This document shows positions 1 through 6,504 of a stretch of 28,423 bases of DNA, in pieces. The DNA is taken from positions 1 through 28,423 of the IMG/VR virus record IMGVR_UViG_3300021368_000800, one strand, 5' to 3'. Each line of letters opens with the position of its first letter. The stretch's first letter is position 1. The translations under genes and the position numbers were made by a program. This DNA comes from a virus. Below the pieces are notes generated by a model, which was given only the letters and a program-made list of their open reading frames with translations, was not told where the DNA came from and searched no databases.

Positions 1-393
1 GTCATTCTCTATTGCACGGAACACATCTGCGGTTCCTTTGTTGATTCGTGGTTCAATCAAGCCTGGTTTGACGCGAGCGAGTCGAGTCATGTCGTGTCTC
101 TTGAAAATACCAAGATACTCATCGCGTTCTGCGGTCAGTGCAGCAGTCTTTGCAGTGAGTTCACCCACCGCTTGGAGTTGTCTTTGTAGATTCTCTTCTG
201 ACGCTTTCAGAGCAGCCTGTTCGCGTTCAAGACTTGATTCCAGAGTTGCAATGTTGGTACGCAGTCGTTCGTTGTTAGTCTGTTGTTGTGCGATGGTGGT
301 ATCACGAATTGCAATCTGTTGTGTGTGGTACATATAACCCGCTCCGGCGATCGCGATAATGAGCGGCAACATCTTAATCATTCCAAGCATCAT
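1..393 (-). CDS. Inner-membrane coiled-coil protein, spanin-like (partial, C-terminus off window)
   Basis: Read on the minus strand from ATG at 393; the frame is open to base 1, so only the first 131 residues are visible. An N-terminal membrane helix (about residues 6-22, LPLIIAIAGAGYMY) is followed by a long Gln/Glu-rich coiled coil (about 25-95) and a more conserved segment with RLARVKPGLIEPRINKGT. This layout (signal-anchor plus periplasmic coiled coil) is that of i-spanins such as lambda Rz, which join inner and outer membranes at lysis; that role is inferred from layout only. An AAGG ribosome site lies just upstream, and the first codons overlap the stop of the gene at 390-656. A small lipoprotein two genes upstream (595-885) could be the outer-membrane partner. 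It could equally be an unrelated membrane-anchored phage protein. Confidence 0.6.
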   Translation of the reverse strand, partial: MMLGMIKMLPLIIAIAGAGYMYHTQQIAIRDTTIAQQQTNNERLRTNIATLESSLEREQAALKASEENLQRQLQAVGELTAKTAALTAERDEYLGIFKRHDMTRLARVKPGLIEPRINKGTADVFRAIEND

Positions 394-656
394 TTTACCT
401 TTTTGATTTGATAATTAAACGGTTCCTGAGTCTTCAACTCGAAGGGTTCGTTCGTGGTCAATTTACCCGCTAGATGGGTGGGTTCTATTGTACTTATACT
501 TTTGAAATGGTAGACAGATTTTTTCGCTGGATCATACCATATGGTCACATGCCATTCATTGACAAAGTATTTGACCCATAACCAGACAAAGGGTTTAGCA
601 ATCCATTGTAAAACGGAGTAGGCAGTTTTCGATAAAATTTTCCCAATTCGCTTCAA
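390..656 (-). CDS. Conserved small phage protein, 88 aa
   Basis: Small protein with an N-terminal aromatic, possibly membrane-associated stretch (IAKPFVWLWVKYFV, about residues 19-32), then a beta-rich part with WHVTIWYD and a C-terminal EPFELKTQEPFNY motif. I recognise this last motif pattern (a polypeptide ending in E-P-F-D/N-Y) as typical of a short conserved protein in T4-like marine phages, but know no function for it. No ATG is available: the only usable start is TTG at 656, which makes the N-terminus overlap the lipoprotein gene upstream by 62 bases. The stop TGA sits inside the ATGATG start of the next gene. Function unknown; the start is uncertain, the reading frame less so. Confidence 0.6.
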   Translation of the reverse strand: MKRIGKILSKTAYSVLQWIAKPFVWLWVKYFVNEWHVTIWYDPAKKSVYHFKSISTIEPTHLAGKLTTNEPFELKTQEPFNYQIKKVK

Positions 657-885
657 TTTCTTCTCGCTCTTTGTATGTTCTGTATAACGCCTCTTTCTGA
701 CTGTCAGGCGCTTCGTGGTATTCTGCCCACTCTTCTGGTGTCATGAACTTTTTCTTTGGATATGACACCCCCAGTTCAAACGAGTAATAAATCTGTCCCG
801 TCTCTAAATCTTCATGTTGTTCCAAATTTGGCGACATCGCAACACAACCAGTTAACATAACGAAAACTGGCAGTAGTTTTATCAT
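595..885 (-). CDS. Small lipoprotein, 96 aa
   Basis: The N-terminus is a classical lipoprotein signal: MIKLLPVFVMLTGC, with a lipobox LTGC whose Cys14 would be acylated. The mature part is short, charged and predicted helical (KEREEIEANWENF near the C-terminus), with two more Cys residues near the end. It is therefore expected at the outer or inner membrane facing the periplasm. The ATG at 885 overlaps the stop of the upstream gene by four bases (ATGA), which supports this start. Two genes downstream lies a membrane-anchored coiled-coil protein, so an o-spanin/i-spanin pair for lysis is possible, but size and sequence do not prove it. No enzyme motif is visible. Confidence 0.7.
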   Translation of the reverse strand: MIKLLPVFVMLTGCVAMSPNLEQHEDLETGQIYYSFELGVSYPKKKFMTPEEWAEYHEAPDSQKEALYRTYKEREEIEANWENFIENCLLRFTMDC

Positions 886-1049
886 GGTAGGATTTTCTTC
901 CTCTGACCCATGATCTCAATGTAATTACGAGTCAAGATCTTATTTTTTCTTTTTTTCTTTGTTCGAGGCCCCATGTCTTTGGTGTCAGCAGGTATACCTG
1001 CATCACCCGTAGTCATGGCATCCTCATACATCTGTTTGAAAGTTTTCAT
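882..1049 (-). CDS. Small basic protein with capsid-targeting-type leader, 55 aa
   Basis: A 55-residue gene. It begins MKTFKQMYEDAMTTGDAG and continues with a very basic stretch (GPRTKKKRKNKILTR, residues 28-41). The start closely resembles the T4 internal-protein leader MKTYQEFIAE, which targets proteins to the prohead and is cut by the gp21 protease after the Glu; here Glu9/Asp10 fit that place. The gene overlaps both neighbours by four bases (ATGA at 1046-1049 and at 882-885). A T4-type late promoter (TATAAATA, 1090-1097 on the minus strand) lies about 40 bases upstream, consistent with a head protein made late. A role as an internal head protein that binds DNA is inferred from the leader and charge, not shown. 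Confidence 0.7.
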   Translation of the reverse strand: MKTFKQMYEDAMTTGDAGIPADTKDMGPRTKKKRKNKILTRNYIEIMGQRKKILP

Positions 1050-1633
1050 CGGTATATTTCCCCAAGGGTAACATATAGAGACTGTCTACTATTTATATGT
1101 TCTACCATGTAGACATCTAAACCGAATATATCCCCGATGGGTTTGCAGTTTTCTTTAACTCGAATCGCATCACCCTTGAATGCAATGTCGTTACATTGAA
1201 GAACTTCTAATTTGTCTTCACGCAATTTATACACACCCTGCGCTAGAATTTTATCTTCTAACAAATACCATTTATGATCCTCAGCAAGAATATCACTAGG
1301 ATGTAATCCACACTTGTCCAAAATCTTGTTTACAGAATTATCGGTGAGTTCGTATTTTTCTTTTATTAAAAACAATGCAGCAGCATAAGACGCAAGGCGA
1401 CTACTACCGCCTGGAACCTTCGCTAATAACTTTTTAAGATTGAAACACAACCGGTGAAATGTCGTGTATGAGTCTTTCTCTTCTCCGGTCACAATCTTCT
1501 TGGATTTTATTCGGTTTCCTTCTTTATCGATGATACCTAATTTAAACGCTTCGGTTTGATCAAAGGGTGTGGTTAGAAGTTTTATAAACCGAAAGGTGTA
1601 ATACAAATCACCGGCACGACTTGCTAATGACAT
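1046..1633 (-). CDS. Conserved T4-like phage protein of unknown function, 195 aa
   Basis: Starts MSLASRAGDLYYTFRFIKLLTTPF and contains FKLGIIDKEGNRIKSKK near residues 30-46, a pattern I associate with a protein widespread in T4-like marine phages that has no assigned function. The rest is mixed helix and strand, with no membrane segment, Cys cluster or catalytic motif. The ATG overlaps the stop of the upstream gene by one base (TAATG at 1633), and its own stop overlaps the next start (ATGA), so it belongs to the same tightly coupled run as the GT17 glycosyltransferase (2001-2747). The late-promoter-like TATAAATA at 1090-1097 lies inside its 3-prime end. A structural or assembly role is plausible but not demonstrated. 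Confidence 0.65.
   Translation of the reverse strand: MSLASRAGDLYYTFRFIKLLTTPFDQTEAFKLGIIDKEGNRIKSKKIVTGEEKDSYTTFHRLCFNLKKLLAKVPGGSSRLASYAAALFLIKEKYELTDNSVNKILDKCGLHPSDILAEDHKWYLLEDKILAQGVYKLREDKLEVLQCNDIAFKGDAIRVKENCKPIGDIFGLDVYMVEHINSRQSLYVTLGEIYR
1090..1097 (-). promoter_or_regulatory. T4-type late promoter TATAAATA
   Basis: Exact TATAAATA on the minus strand within the 3-prime end of the 195-residue gene and about 40 bases upstream of the ATG at 1049, which begins a small leader-bearing basic protein. Placement fits a late promoter dedicated to a head protein, although the site is also coding sequence. Confidence 0.5.
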
Positions 1634-2004
1634 TATACTTTCCTCAGTTCTTCAATTATGGTTTTGTCCATAGGGACACTTACATATTTAGTATTATCGA
1701 TCACTCTAAGATAAATTAAAAACGGTTTTAATATCTGCCAGTCATCGACTAGGGGAACTCGAAACTCTAACATTTTCAGTCCGTTCTCGTTACCAAACAC
1801 ATTGAAAATGATAACTAGATGATTCAGTATCAGATTGACAGATGGACTTCCACCTTCCTTGTATCGGGTGATAAGTCGTTTTAAATACTTAAATCGATTT
1901 AGATCCTCATAAAACTCTTCGGGATCGATACACAAAGGATTGTGATAACTGCGGATCGCATATAACTCAAAGTTTTTTTCTGACAACTCTTCAAACAATT
2001 TCAT
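1633..2004 (-). CDS. Conserved phage protein (DUF7207-like), 123 aa
   Basis: A compact helical protein with the pattern NPLCIDPEEFYEDLNRFKYLKRLI (in two parts, about residues 22-45), then LILNHLVIIFNVFG and a C-terminal LKPFLIYL segment. This arrangement is one I recall from a small conserved family in T4-like cyanophages and relatives, probably labelled DUF7207; I cannot verify the label here. There is no signal peptide or catalytic motif. ATG at 2004 overlaps the upstream TGA (ATGA), and its stop overlaps the next ATG by one base, so it is translationally coupled with the glycosyltransferase upstream and the 195-residue protein downstream. Function unknown. Confidence 0.65.
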   Translation of the reverse strand: MKLFEELSEKNFELYAIRSYHNPLCIDPEEFYEDLNRFKYLKRLITRYKEGGSPSVNLILNHLVIIFNVFGNENGLKMLEFRVPLVDDWQILKPFLIYLRVIDNTKYVSVPMDKTIIEELRKV

Positions 2005-2747
2005 AACAAATCATAACACCTTGGTAGATTTTTATTTTCGCTTATAGGTATATATTCTAATGACCTACCTTGGGGCCCAGCCAAAAGTGGCAATCTTTTT
2101 TTGTTGAATCTATCTACAACCGCATCAATGATATCTTCCTCATCCTCATATTCTATGATTCTAAAAAAATCACTACCCAAACCAGAACTTGCTTTTTTCA
2201 CACATTGTTTCAAACCACCAAACCATGTCAGATGCCACCCCTTGTGTTCTGCAGCCGTCGGTAATTTTAGTTTGTATCCGCGATAAGAGTTGACATTAAC
2301 AAAACGATTTTTCCCTAGTATCGCATAACTAAGGAATGAGTCAATGTTGACTATTCGATGTTCTATATCGTATGCATACCATTCACCGGTAAAACGAACT
2401 GCTTCATGATGGACTAACAAGTCTTTGACAGTATCTAAATTTTTATAATTCCAGATTTCATCAACATCGCTATGAAAGACAATGTCTTCGTCATCACAAT
2501 CTATTGAAAGAACACCAGCTTCTCTGACAGGCCATTCACCCTCTAAGTTTAACTGGACATACTGTATTTTTGATTCGAATTTGGAAAACCTATCTTTCAT
2601 TTTAGGCCAAGTGAGTTCTTTAGGTTCGCCAAGTATGGTGAGAGTGCTTTCAATTATGACAAACTTGTCCACTACACCATCATAGTGGTGCAGACGGAAG
2701 TTAAGCATTTGCTCTTCACCATTGAATAAAAAAGAATCAATTATCAT
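2001..2747 (-). CDS. Glycosyltransferase family 17 (N-acetylglucosaminyltransferase-like)
   Basis: A single-domain 248-residue glycosyltransferase. The family hallmarks are all present: MIIDSFLFNGEEQMLNFRL at the start, DKFVIIEST near 28-36, a metal-binding DxD-type site in FHSDVDEI (91-98), and KGWHLTWFGG (about 167-177). Members of GT17 include the bisecting beta-1,4-N-acetylglucosaminyltransferase and many bacterial and phage enzymes. The sugar donor and acceptor cannot be read from the sequence. In a phage the likely targets are virion glycoproteins, host surface glycans or modified DNA bases; this is inference. It is followed by coupled genes (4-base overlap at 2001) and preceded directly by a 51-residue gene whose stop ends at 2748. 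The start ATG at 2747 gives the conserved N-terminus. Confidence 0.85.
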   Translation of the reverse strand: MIIDSFLFNGEEQMLNFRLHHYDGVVDKFVIIESTLTILGEPKELTWPKMKDRFSKFESKIQYVQLNLEGEWPVREAGVLSIDCDDEDIVFHSDVDEIWNYKNLDTVKDLLVHHEAVRFTGEWYAYDIEHRIVNIDSFLSYAILGKNRFVNVNSYRGYKLKLPTAAEHKGWHLTWFGGLKQCVKKASSGLGSDFFRIIEYEDEEDIIDAVVDRFNKKRLPLLAGPQGRSLEYIPISENKNLPRCYDLL

Positions 2748-2903
2748 CTAATCCGGTCTTACTTGTACTATGTGATCCTTATTGATTAACCATACGATGT
2801 CGTCTTTGGTAAATGCAATAAATCTATCCTTGTTGAATAGATCTTTCATATCTATATGTCCAGTCAACGATGGCCCGTCATCAAAGTATATTTTTACTCT
2901 CAT
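2748..2903 (-). CDS. Small conserved protein, 51 aa
   Basis: A 51-codon gene between the coiled-coil protein and the glycosyltransferase. It reads MRVKIYFDDGPSLTGHI... with FIAFTKDDIVWLINKDHI further on. The alternating hydrophobic pattern suggests a small beta-barrel or sheet, ending in VQVRPD and a TAG stop directly before the glycosyltransferase ATG. A GGGTGA stretch upstream of the ATG could serve as ribosome site, and spacing to both neighbours is only a few bases, as expected for this packed genome. No function recognised; a short protein interacting with nucleic acid or another small subunit is only a guess. Confidence 0.6.
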   Translation of the reverse strand: MRVKIYFDDGPSLTGHIDMKDLFNKDRFIAFTKDDIVWLINKDHIVQVRPD

Positions 2904-2908
2904 TACGA

Positions 2909-3391
2909 TCACCCATCTGCCAGTGGATTATCAAGAACGGCCTGAATCTTGTTGTTCAGTCGGTTCTCAAGAGCTTCTATTGCATCATCTGTATCACTGG
3001 ATAAGTCATCTCGTTTCTGATCGAACCGTTCATTCGCACGGTCAATCATTCCTCGCACCTTGTCTTCCATCGCACGGTTCTCATCCTCAACCCTATCGAC
3101 ATTCTTCTCCATACGGTTGAAGTCGTCGCGTAGATCGTTTTTGATTGTGCGCGAGTAGTCGACTGCCTCGTCAACGCGAGTCAGTGCTTCATTTAGTTTA
3201 GTCTCAATTAGTTTGTTACGGTTTTCTATTTCTGTGGTATCGATATTCTGGACGATTTCCTTCATATCCATGTAGTCTGCGTAGAACTCAAATGCACCCC
3301 ACGATGCACCGCCCAGAGTCGATAATGCGGTCAAGACGATCATCATCTTGCCGCCGCGGAAAGTCATTCCCGCGAACTCGAACTCTGCCAT
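2909..3391 (-). CDS. Membrane-anchored coiled-coil protein, 160 aa
   Basis: The N-terminus MAEFEFAGMTFRGGKMMIVL leads into a single membrane helix (about residues 15-38), followed by a long, highly charged coiled coil (about 45-150, rich in Asp, Glu, Arg and Asn). Proteins with the same M-A-D/E-F-E-F start and helix-plus-coil layout are common in T4-like marine phages. No function is established to my knowledge; a structural or envelope-interacting role is possible. The start is supported by an AAAGGA ribosome site. The gene sits between exported proteins (left of 6119) and the glycosyltransferase run. It differs from holins in having one membrane segment and a long soluble tail. Confidence 0.7.
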   Translation of the reverse strand: MAEFEFAGMTFRGGKMMIVLTALSTLGGASWGAFEFYADYMDMKEIVQNIDTTEIENRNKLIETKLNEALTRVDEAVDYSRTIKNDLRDDFNRMEKNVDRVEDENRAMEDKVRGMIDRANERFDQKRDDLSSDTDDAIEALENRLNNKIQAVLDNPLADG

Positions 3392-3402
3392 TTCTGATTC
3401 CT

Positions 3403-3846
3403 TTATTCATCATTTGCGAACTTTAGATTTTTCAGGTTCGCAATCTCGGCCTCTAATTTCTTTATTTCGAGAGTCCTTGCACGAAGTTCTAATGCATAAA
3501 GTAAACTACAGTCCAACCGTTTCTTCGGTTTCCCGATAGGAATGGTTATTCTGGCATATACACCCACATCTCTTACGAAACCGTTGGGGTCATATCCGTC
3601 CGGAGCGACTCCAACCTGTTGAGTGTTGTAAAAATTACCATAAGGATCGTTCTGGTTGAGTATTCCCACGACACCAAATTCTACATTGGTTGCAGAACCT
3701 ATCGCTTGTGAACACTCCAACTGCCCCGATCTTACTCTATCCGATGCGTAGCTCTGTGGCGATGATGGCAGTGCGAGGTTTACTGAACTCGACTGTGCCA
3801 TTACATTTACACTTACTAGCATCAGAATAATGAATAAAAATCTCAT
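3403..3846 (-). CDS. Exported protein of unknown function, 147 aa
   Basis: The true start is ATG at 3846, giving a clear signal peptide MRFLFIILMLVSVNVMAQ with cleavage after AQ; a longer open frame upstream lacks this logic and overlaps the preceding gene. The mature protein has two Cys (in LECSQAIG and LDCSLLYA) that could form a disulfide, aromatic/Gly/Asn-rich middle (NQNDPYGNFYNTQQVG), and a C-terminal coiled coil (ALELRARTLEIKKLEAEIAN). It is the last of four consecutive genes for exported proteins (6119 to 3403). The C-terminal helix could mediate oligomerisation. Family not recognised; periplasmic or outer-membrane-associated by signal peptide. Confidence 0.7.
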   Translation of the reverse strand: MRFLFIILMLVSVNVMAQSSSVNLALPSSPQSYASDRVRSGQLECSQAIGSATNVEFGVVGILNQNDPYGNFYNTQQVGVAPDGYDPNGFVRDVGVYARITIPIGKPKKRLDCSLLYALELRARTLEIKKLEAEIANLKNLKFANDE

Positions 3847-3853
3847 ATCAATC

Positions 3854-4228
3854 TCACTTGATCTTCGAACAAATCCTCGAAAATAACATTGGTTTTGTTG
3901 TGTCTTCTGCAAGTGGTTTGCTCTTAGAACAAACATACACTGCATTTTCCATGTCCTTACGTCTAATGTACACGTCAATATATTTTATTTCTTGATGCTT
4001 CACTCGAATAATGTTGTCACCAATGACAGCAAATGGAACACTGTTCCAGTCTTCATCGAACACACCTATCTCGAAATACTCCACATCGTCCCGTGCATTG
4101 AACAACTTCATAGTCGCGACATTGACACCGGCGACTGCCGAAGGGTTGAATATCGGGTATGTGGGTGTCCATTCGTGGGCACTTGCGTACCCACTCAGGA
4201 CGATCAAAATTGACAGTAAATAACGCAT
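3854..4228 (-). CDS. Exported protein, chaperone-like N-domain, 124 aa
   Basis: Start ATG at 4228 overlaps the upstream stop (TAATG) and yields a signal peptide MRYLLSILIVLSGYASAHEW. The mature domain of about 105 residues is beta-rich: TMKLFNARDDVEYFEIGVFD, then VIGDNIIRVKHQEIKYIDVY and a Cys pair near the end. The pattern of strands with a basic edge strand recalls the N-terminal immunoglobulin-like domain of periplasmic pilus chaperones (PapD-type). That is a fold-level impression only, and the second chaperone domain is missing. It directly follows a secreted pilin-like protein, which fits a small export or surface module. Function otherwise unknown. Confidence 0.65.
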   Translation of the reverse strand: MRYLLSILIVLSGYASAHEWTPTYPIFNPSAVAGVNVATMKLFNARDDVEYFEIGVFDEDWNSVPFAVIGDNIIRVKHQEIKYIDVYIRRKDMENAVYVCSKSKPLAEDTTKPMLFSRICSKIK

Positions 4229-4728
4229 TAGATAGCGATACATTCCGCAGTCACGGTTGCCTGATAAGAACCGCCAGGCAGCGCACGACCGACACCATAT
4301 GTAGCTGACGCATCAACCTTGAACCAAGTAGAACCAGCAACAGTAAGTGCAACTTCTGTTACATTGTCATACTCGATCTTTGTGTTGTCGTAGTCAGACA
4401 TCAATGGATCAGAAACCTGAGCCACCGAAGTGTCACCTTCCCAGTACACAACATCTGAAAGTGCTGGACTCTCAGTGAAGCTGTTGGGGTGGGTGATTCG
4501 TGCTGAGTAGTAACTTGCTTGAACTACATCGTATCGAACGATTGGCATAACACCGCCATCACTTGGATTAGTGCTCAGAGTGCCAGGCTGAGGGTTGCCA
4601 AATACACCGACAACGTCCTGAGTCACGACACATTTTGATTCAACATTCCCCATAACGGGAACTTGTGTTGCATATGCTCCTGCACTAAAAGTCATAATTA
4701 AACATGATAAAAATGTTTTATTGAACAT
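4228..4728 (-). CDS. Secreted pilin/adhesin-like protein, 166 aa
   Basis: Start chosen at ATG 4728 because a GGGAG ribosome site lies seven bases upstream and the protein then begins with a signal peptide (MFNKTFLSCLIMTFSAGAYA). The mature protein is Val/Thr/Ser/Gly-rich and strand-rich, begins TQVPVMGNVESKCVVTQ and ends with SYQATVTAECIAI. It has one Cys near each end, as in fimbrial subunits where N- and C-terminal strands are tied by a disulfide. This and the neighbouring chaperone-like gene suggest an exported beta-sandwich protein. Pilin-like is inferred from layout; no usher gene is seen in the window. Confidence 0.65.
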   Translation of the reverse strand: MFNKTFLSCLIMTFSAGAYATQVPVMGNVESKCVVTQDVVGVFGNPQPGTLSTNPSDGGVMPIVRYDVVQASYYSARITHPNSFTESPALSDVVYWEGDTSVAQVSDPLMSDYDNTKIEYDNVTEVALTVAGSTWFKVDASATYGVGRALPGGSYQATVTAECIAI

Positions 4729-4747
4729 TGCTGTTCTCCCTTTCAGT

Positions 4748-5620
4748 TTACTTGGCATATTGTAAATTAATTAACTGCTGGTGCTTTAATTCCTGCGCCA
4801 GCCCCACTCTCAATCCTCTTCTATTGTTGGGTAGTTCTTTATCTTTCAATGTAATTGTATCCTCATAAGAACCACCTACAAGAGAATTTAGGTAACCAAC
4901 TGGTAGACCACGAAGGGCCATCAGTTGTTGGTGAAGAGCGATCTGTTCTTCACTAAATTCGTATTGTGTTTCTTCTATCCCCAGAAGAGATTCTAGTCCC
5001 GATCTCTCTTCTGCCTCTTGCGCGATCTTCAACCGTTCGCGTCTTTCTTCATCTTCCTTTTGTTGTTTCAGATTCGCCTTTCTATCTAGTTCGTTCTGAA
5101 TCATGTCGTCTGCGAGAGGATCATAAATCGACGCATCCTCAAAGTTCAGATCTACCGGTGACTCATAGCCTGGACATGACGGGTTACTTTGCGGGTCAAA
5201 ACACGGGTCAAACTGATACGAGTAATAGACTCCTGCGTCATACACCGACCCCTTACCTTCGGTCTCTATCGAACCCAACCCCCAGTAACTAATGTCGATG
5301 TTAGGTACTGCGACATTCTTATTGATGGTGGAGCCTGGTAGCCCCGACCAATCATCGGTCTCACGAAATATGTATCCTTCACCTTGTGCGTTTTCGTTTT
5401 GAACATGAACTAACAAATCATCTTCGGTCTCTTTGTCCACCGAATAGTTATAGATGACCGCATTGACCTGTAACCCTGCCTGTTGTGGCAGAATATTGGT
5501 CATCACCCACTGGTAACCAAAGGATGTCGCGTTCTGTGTTACTCCGAATGTTGTTTCAGAGTAAGAGTGCGAGGAGCAAAGCAGCAATACCGCCGCCCCC
5601 AATAGCCGTCTTAGTTCCAT
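4748..5620 (-). CDS. Exported coiled-coil protein, 290 aa
   Basis: Starts with a strong signal peptide MELRRLLGAAVLLLCSSHSYS. The N-terminal half is beta-rich and aromatic (FGYQWVMTNILP, DISYWGLGSI, YYSYQFDPCFDP with a Cys pair); the middle (about residues 175-215) is a charged coiled coil rich in Glu, Arg and Lys; the end is helical. ATG at 5620 has an AAGGA ribosome site seven bases upstream. Remarkably, its first 65 bases overlap the end of the upstream gene in another frame, so one DNA stretch encodes a signal peptide in this frame and a C-terminal membrane anchor in the other. Envelope-located; function unknown. Confidence 0.75.
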   Translation of the reverse strand: MELRRLLGAAVLLLCSSHSYSETTFGVTQNATSFGYQWVMTNILPQQAGLQVNAVIYNYSVDKETEDDLLVHVQNENAQGEGYIFRETDDWSGLPGSTINKNVAVPNIDISYWGLGSIETEGKGSVYDAGVYYSYQFDPCFDPQSNPSCPGYESPVDLNFEDASIYDPLADDMIQNELDRKANLKQQKEDEERRERLKIAQEAEERSGLESLLGIEETQYEFSEEQIALHQQLMALRGLPVGYLNSLVGGSYEDTITLKDKELPNNRRGLRVGLAQELKHQQLINLQYAK

Positions 5621-6119
5621 CCGATAGTCCTTCGTCTCCGGTTGCCTCTGCTTCTAGTGCAGCTGCTTCCCACCCTGCCTTCGCATCTTCACCAATCAAA
5701 CCATCATAGGGACAGGGAGTTCCGGCGTGCATCATTGCGTCAAAGACTCGTTCGTCTTGGCACATGACACTGACCGCAGCTACCTTCATACCCATATCAT
5801 AGAGTGTCTTAGCATTCTTGAGCCGTTCACAGTTCTCATCCGTCACCTGAGTACCGGTTGAGATACCAAGGATCTGAGTTTGAACCGCACCCGCAACGCC
5901 GAATGTACAGAGATCACTGTTCGATGTGTTGATGGTTGGTGTAATTGCAGAAGCAGGGGGTGATTTCAGAGTCGTTGTGGTATTACCGGTCGTCGTGATA
6001 GTGGACGTGGTAGTTGACTCTGTGCGAATAGTATCATCAACTGGATCTGCCAAGGGAGTATCGTCCTGAGCAAATGTCAGTGATGAGAGAAACAACAAAA
6101 CAATTGTTAGAAAACGCAT
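5556..6119 (-). CDS. Exported, C-terminally membrane-anchored protein, 187 aa
   Basis: Start ATG at 6119 gives signal peptide MRFLTIVLLFLSSLTFAQ and has an AAAGGA ribosome site; the ATG at 6143 is too near the late promoter (TATAAATA at 6154-6161) to be in the mRNA with a leader. After a Thr-rich stretch (TTTSTITTTGNTTTT) comes a conserved-looking domain, SDLCTFGVAGAVQTQILGIS and KTLYDMGMKVAAVSVMCQD, with four Cys, and a C-terminal hydrophobic anchor GGGGIAALLLALLL. I recall this domain from T4-like marine phages, function unknown. It is the first gene after the late promoter and heads the exported-protein set. Confidence 0.75.
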   Translation of the reverse strand: MRFLTIVLLFLSSLTFAQDDTPLADPVDDTIRTESTTTSTITTTGNTTTTLKSPPASAITPTINTSNSDLCTFGVAGAVQTQILGISTGTQVTDENCERLKNAKTLYDMGMKVAAVSVMCQDERVFDAMMHAGTPCPYDGLIGEDAKAGWEAAALEAEATGDEGLSDGTKTAIGGGGIAALLLALLL

Positions 6120-6153
6120 GAAACCATCCTTTAGTTCATTCATTATACAGGGG

Positions 6154-6161
6154 TATTTATA
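6154..6161 (-). promoter_or_regulatory. T4-type late promoter TATAAATA
   Basis: Exact match on the minus strand to the T4 late promoter consensus TATAAATA. It lies in the short intergenic gap between the EF-hand membrane protein (ends 6193) and the exported-protein run that starts at 6119, about 35 bases upstream of the chosen start. Transcription would begin near 6148, leaving a normal leader for the ATG at 6119. Confidence 0.6.
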
Positions 6162-6192
6162 ACTAAAGGACAGTTATGCAGTGTGATCTATG

Positions 6193-6504
6193 TCACTTTT
6201 TAGAAGCGGTAAACGCCTGTCCACCGAAAAAAGCCGCGACGATTGCCGCAACTGACACGAAATATGTCGCAGCCATGTCACCAAGTATCTTAGATGCTTG
6301 TTCTAATCCGATCCATGTTGCCAAAACAACAGCGAAAGGATATAGTAGCATACCACCTAGTGCAAACCACGCCATATTTCTTTGTGCATCACGCATTGCA
6401 TCTTGGTCTTCAAGTTCTTTACGCTTGAATTCCATGTACATTGCGTGTTCTTGCTCACTTACTTGTCCATCACCATTTGTATCAGCGGGATGGAATTCAC
6501 TCAT
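6193..6504 (-). CDS. EF-hand membrane protein, 103 aa
   Basis: The N-terminus carries a canonical EF-hand calcium loop, DTNGDGQVSEQE (about residues 8-19, with Asp, Asn, Asp, Gly and Glu at the liganding positions). A charged helix follows, then two hydrophobic segments, about 46-66 (MAWFALGGMLLYPFAVVLA) and 76-98 (AATYFVSVAAIVAAFFGGQA). It should sit in the inner membrane, with the EF-hand on one face. Two membrane helices could suit a holin-like role, but the calcium loop is unusual for that and I do not assign it. The start overlaps the upstream stop by four bases (ATGA). Confidence 0.7.
   Translation of the reverse strand: MSEFHPADTNGDGQVSEQEHAMYMEFKRKELEDQDAMRDAQRNMAWFALGGMLLYPFAVVLATWIGLEQASKILGDMAATYFVSVAAIVAAFFGGQAFTASKK

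Noticed and set aside
3847-3978. 44-residue N-terminal extension of the exported protein at 3403-3846
   Set aside because: It hides a perfect signal peptide in mid-protein and overlaps the upstream gene; the ATG at 3846 is better.
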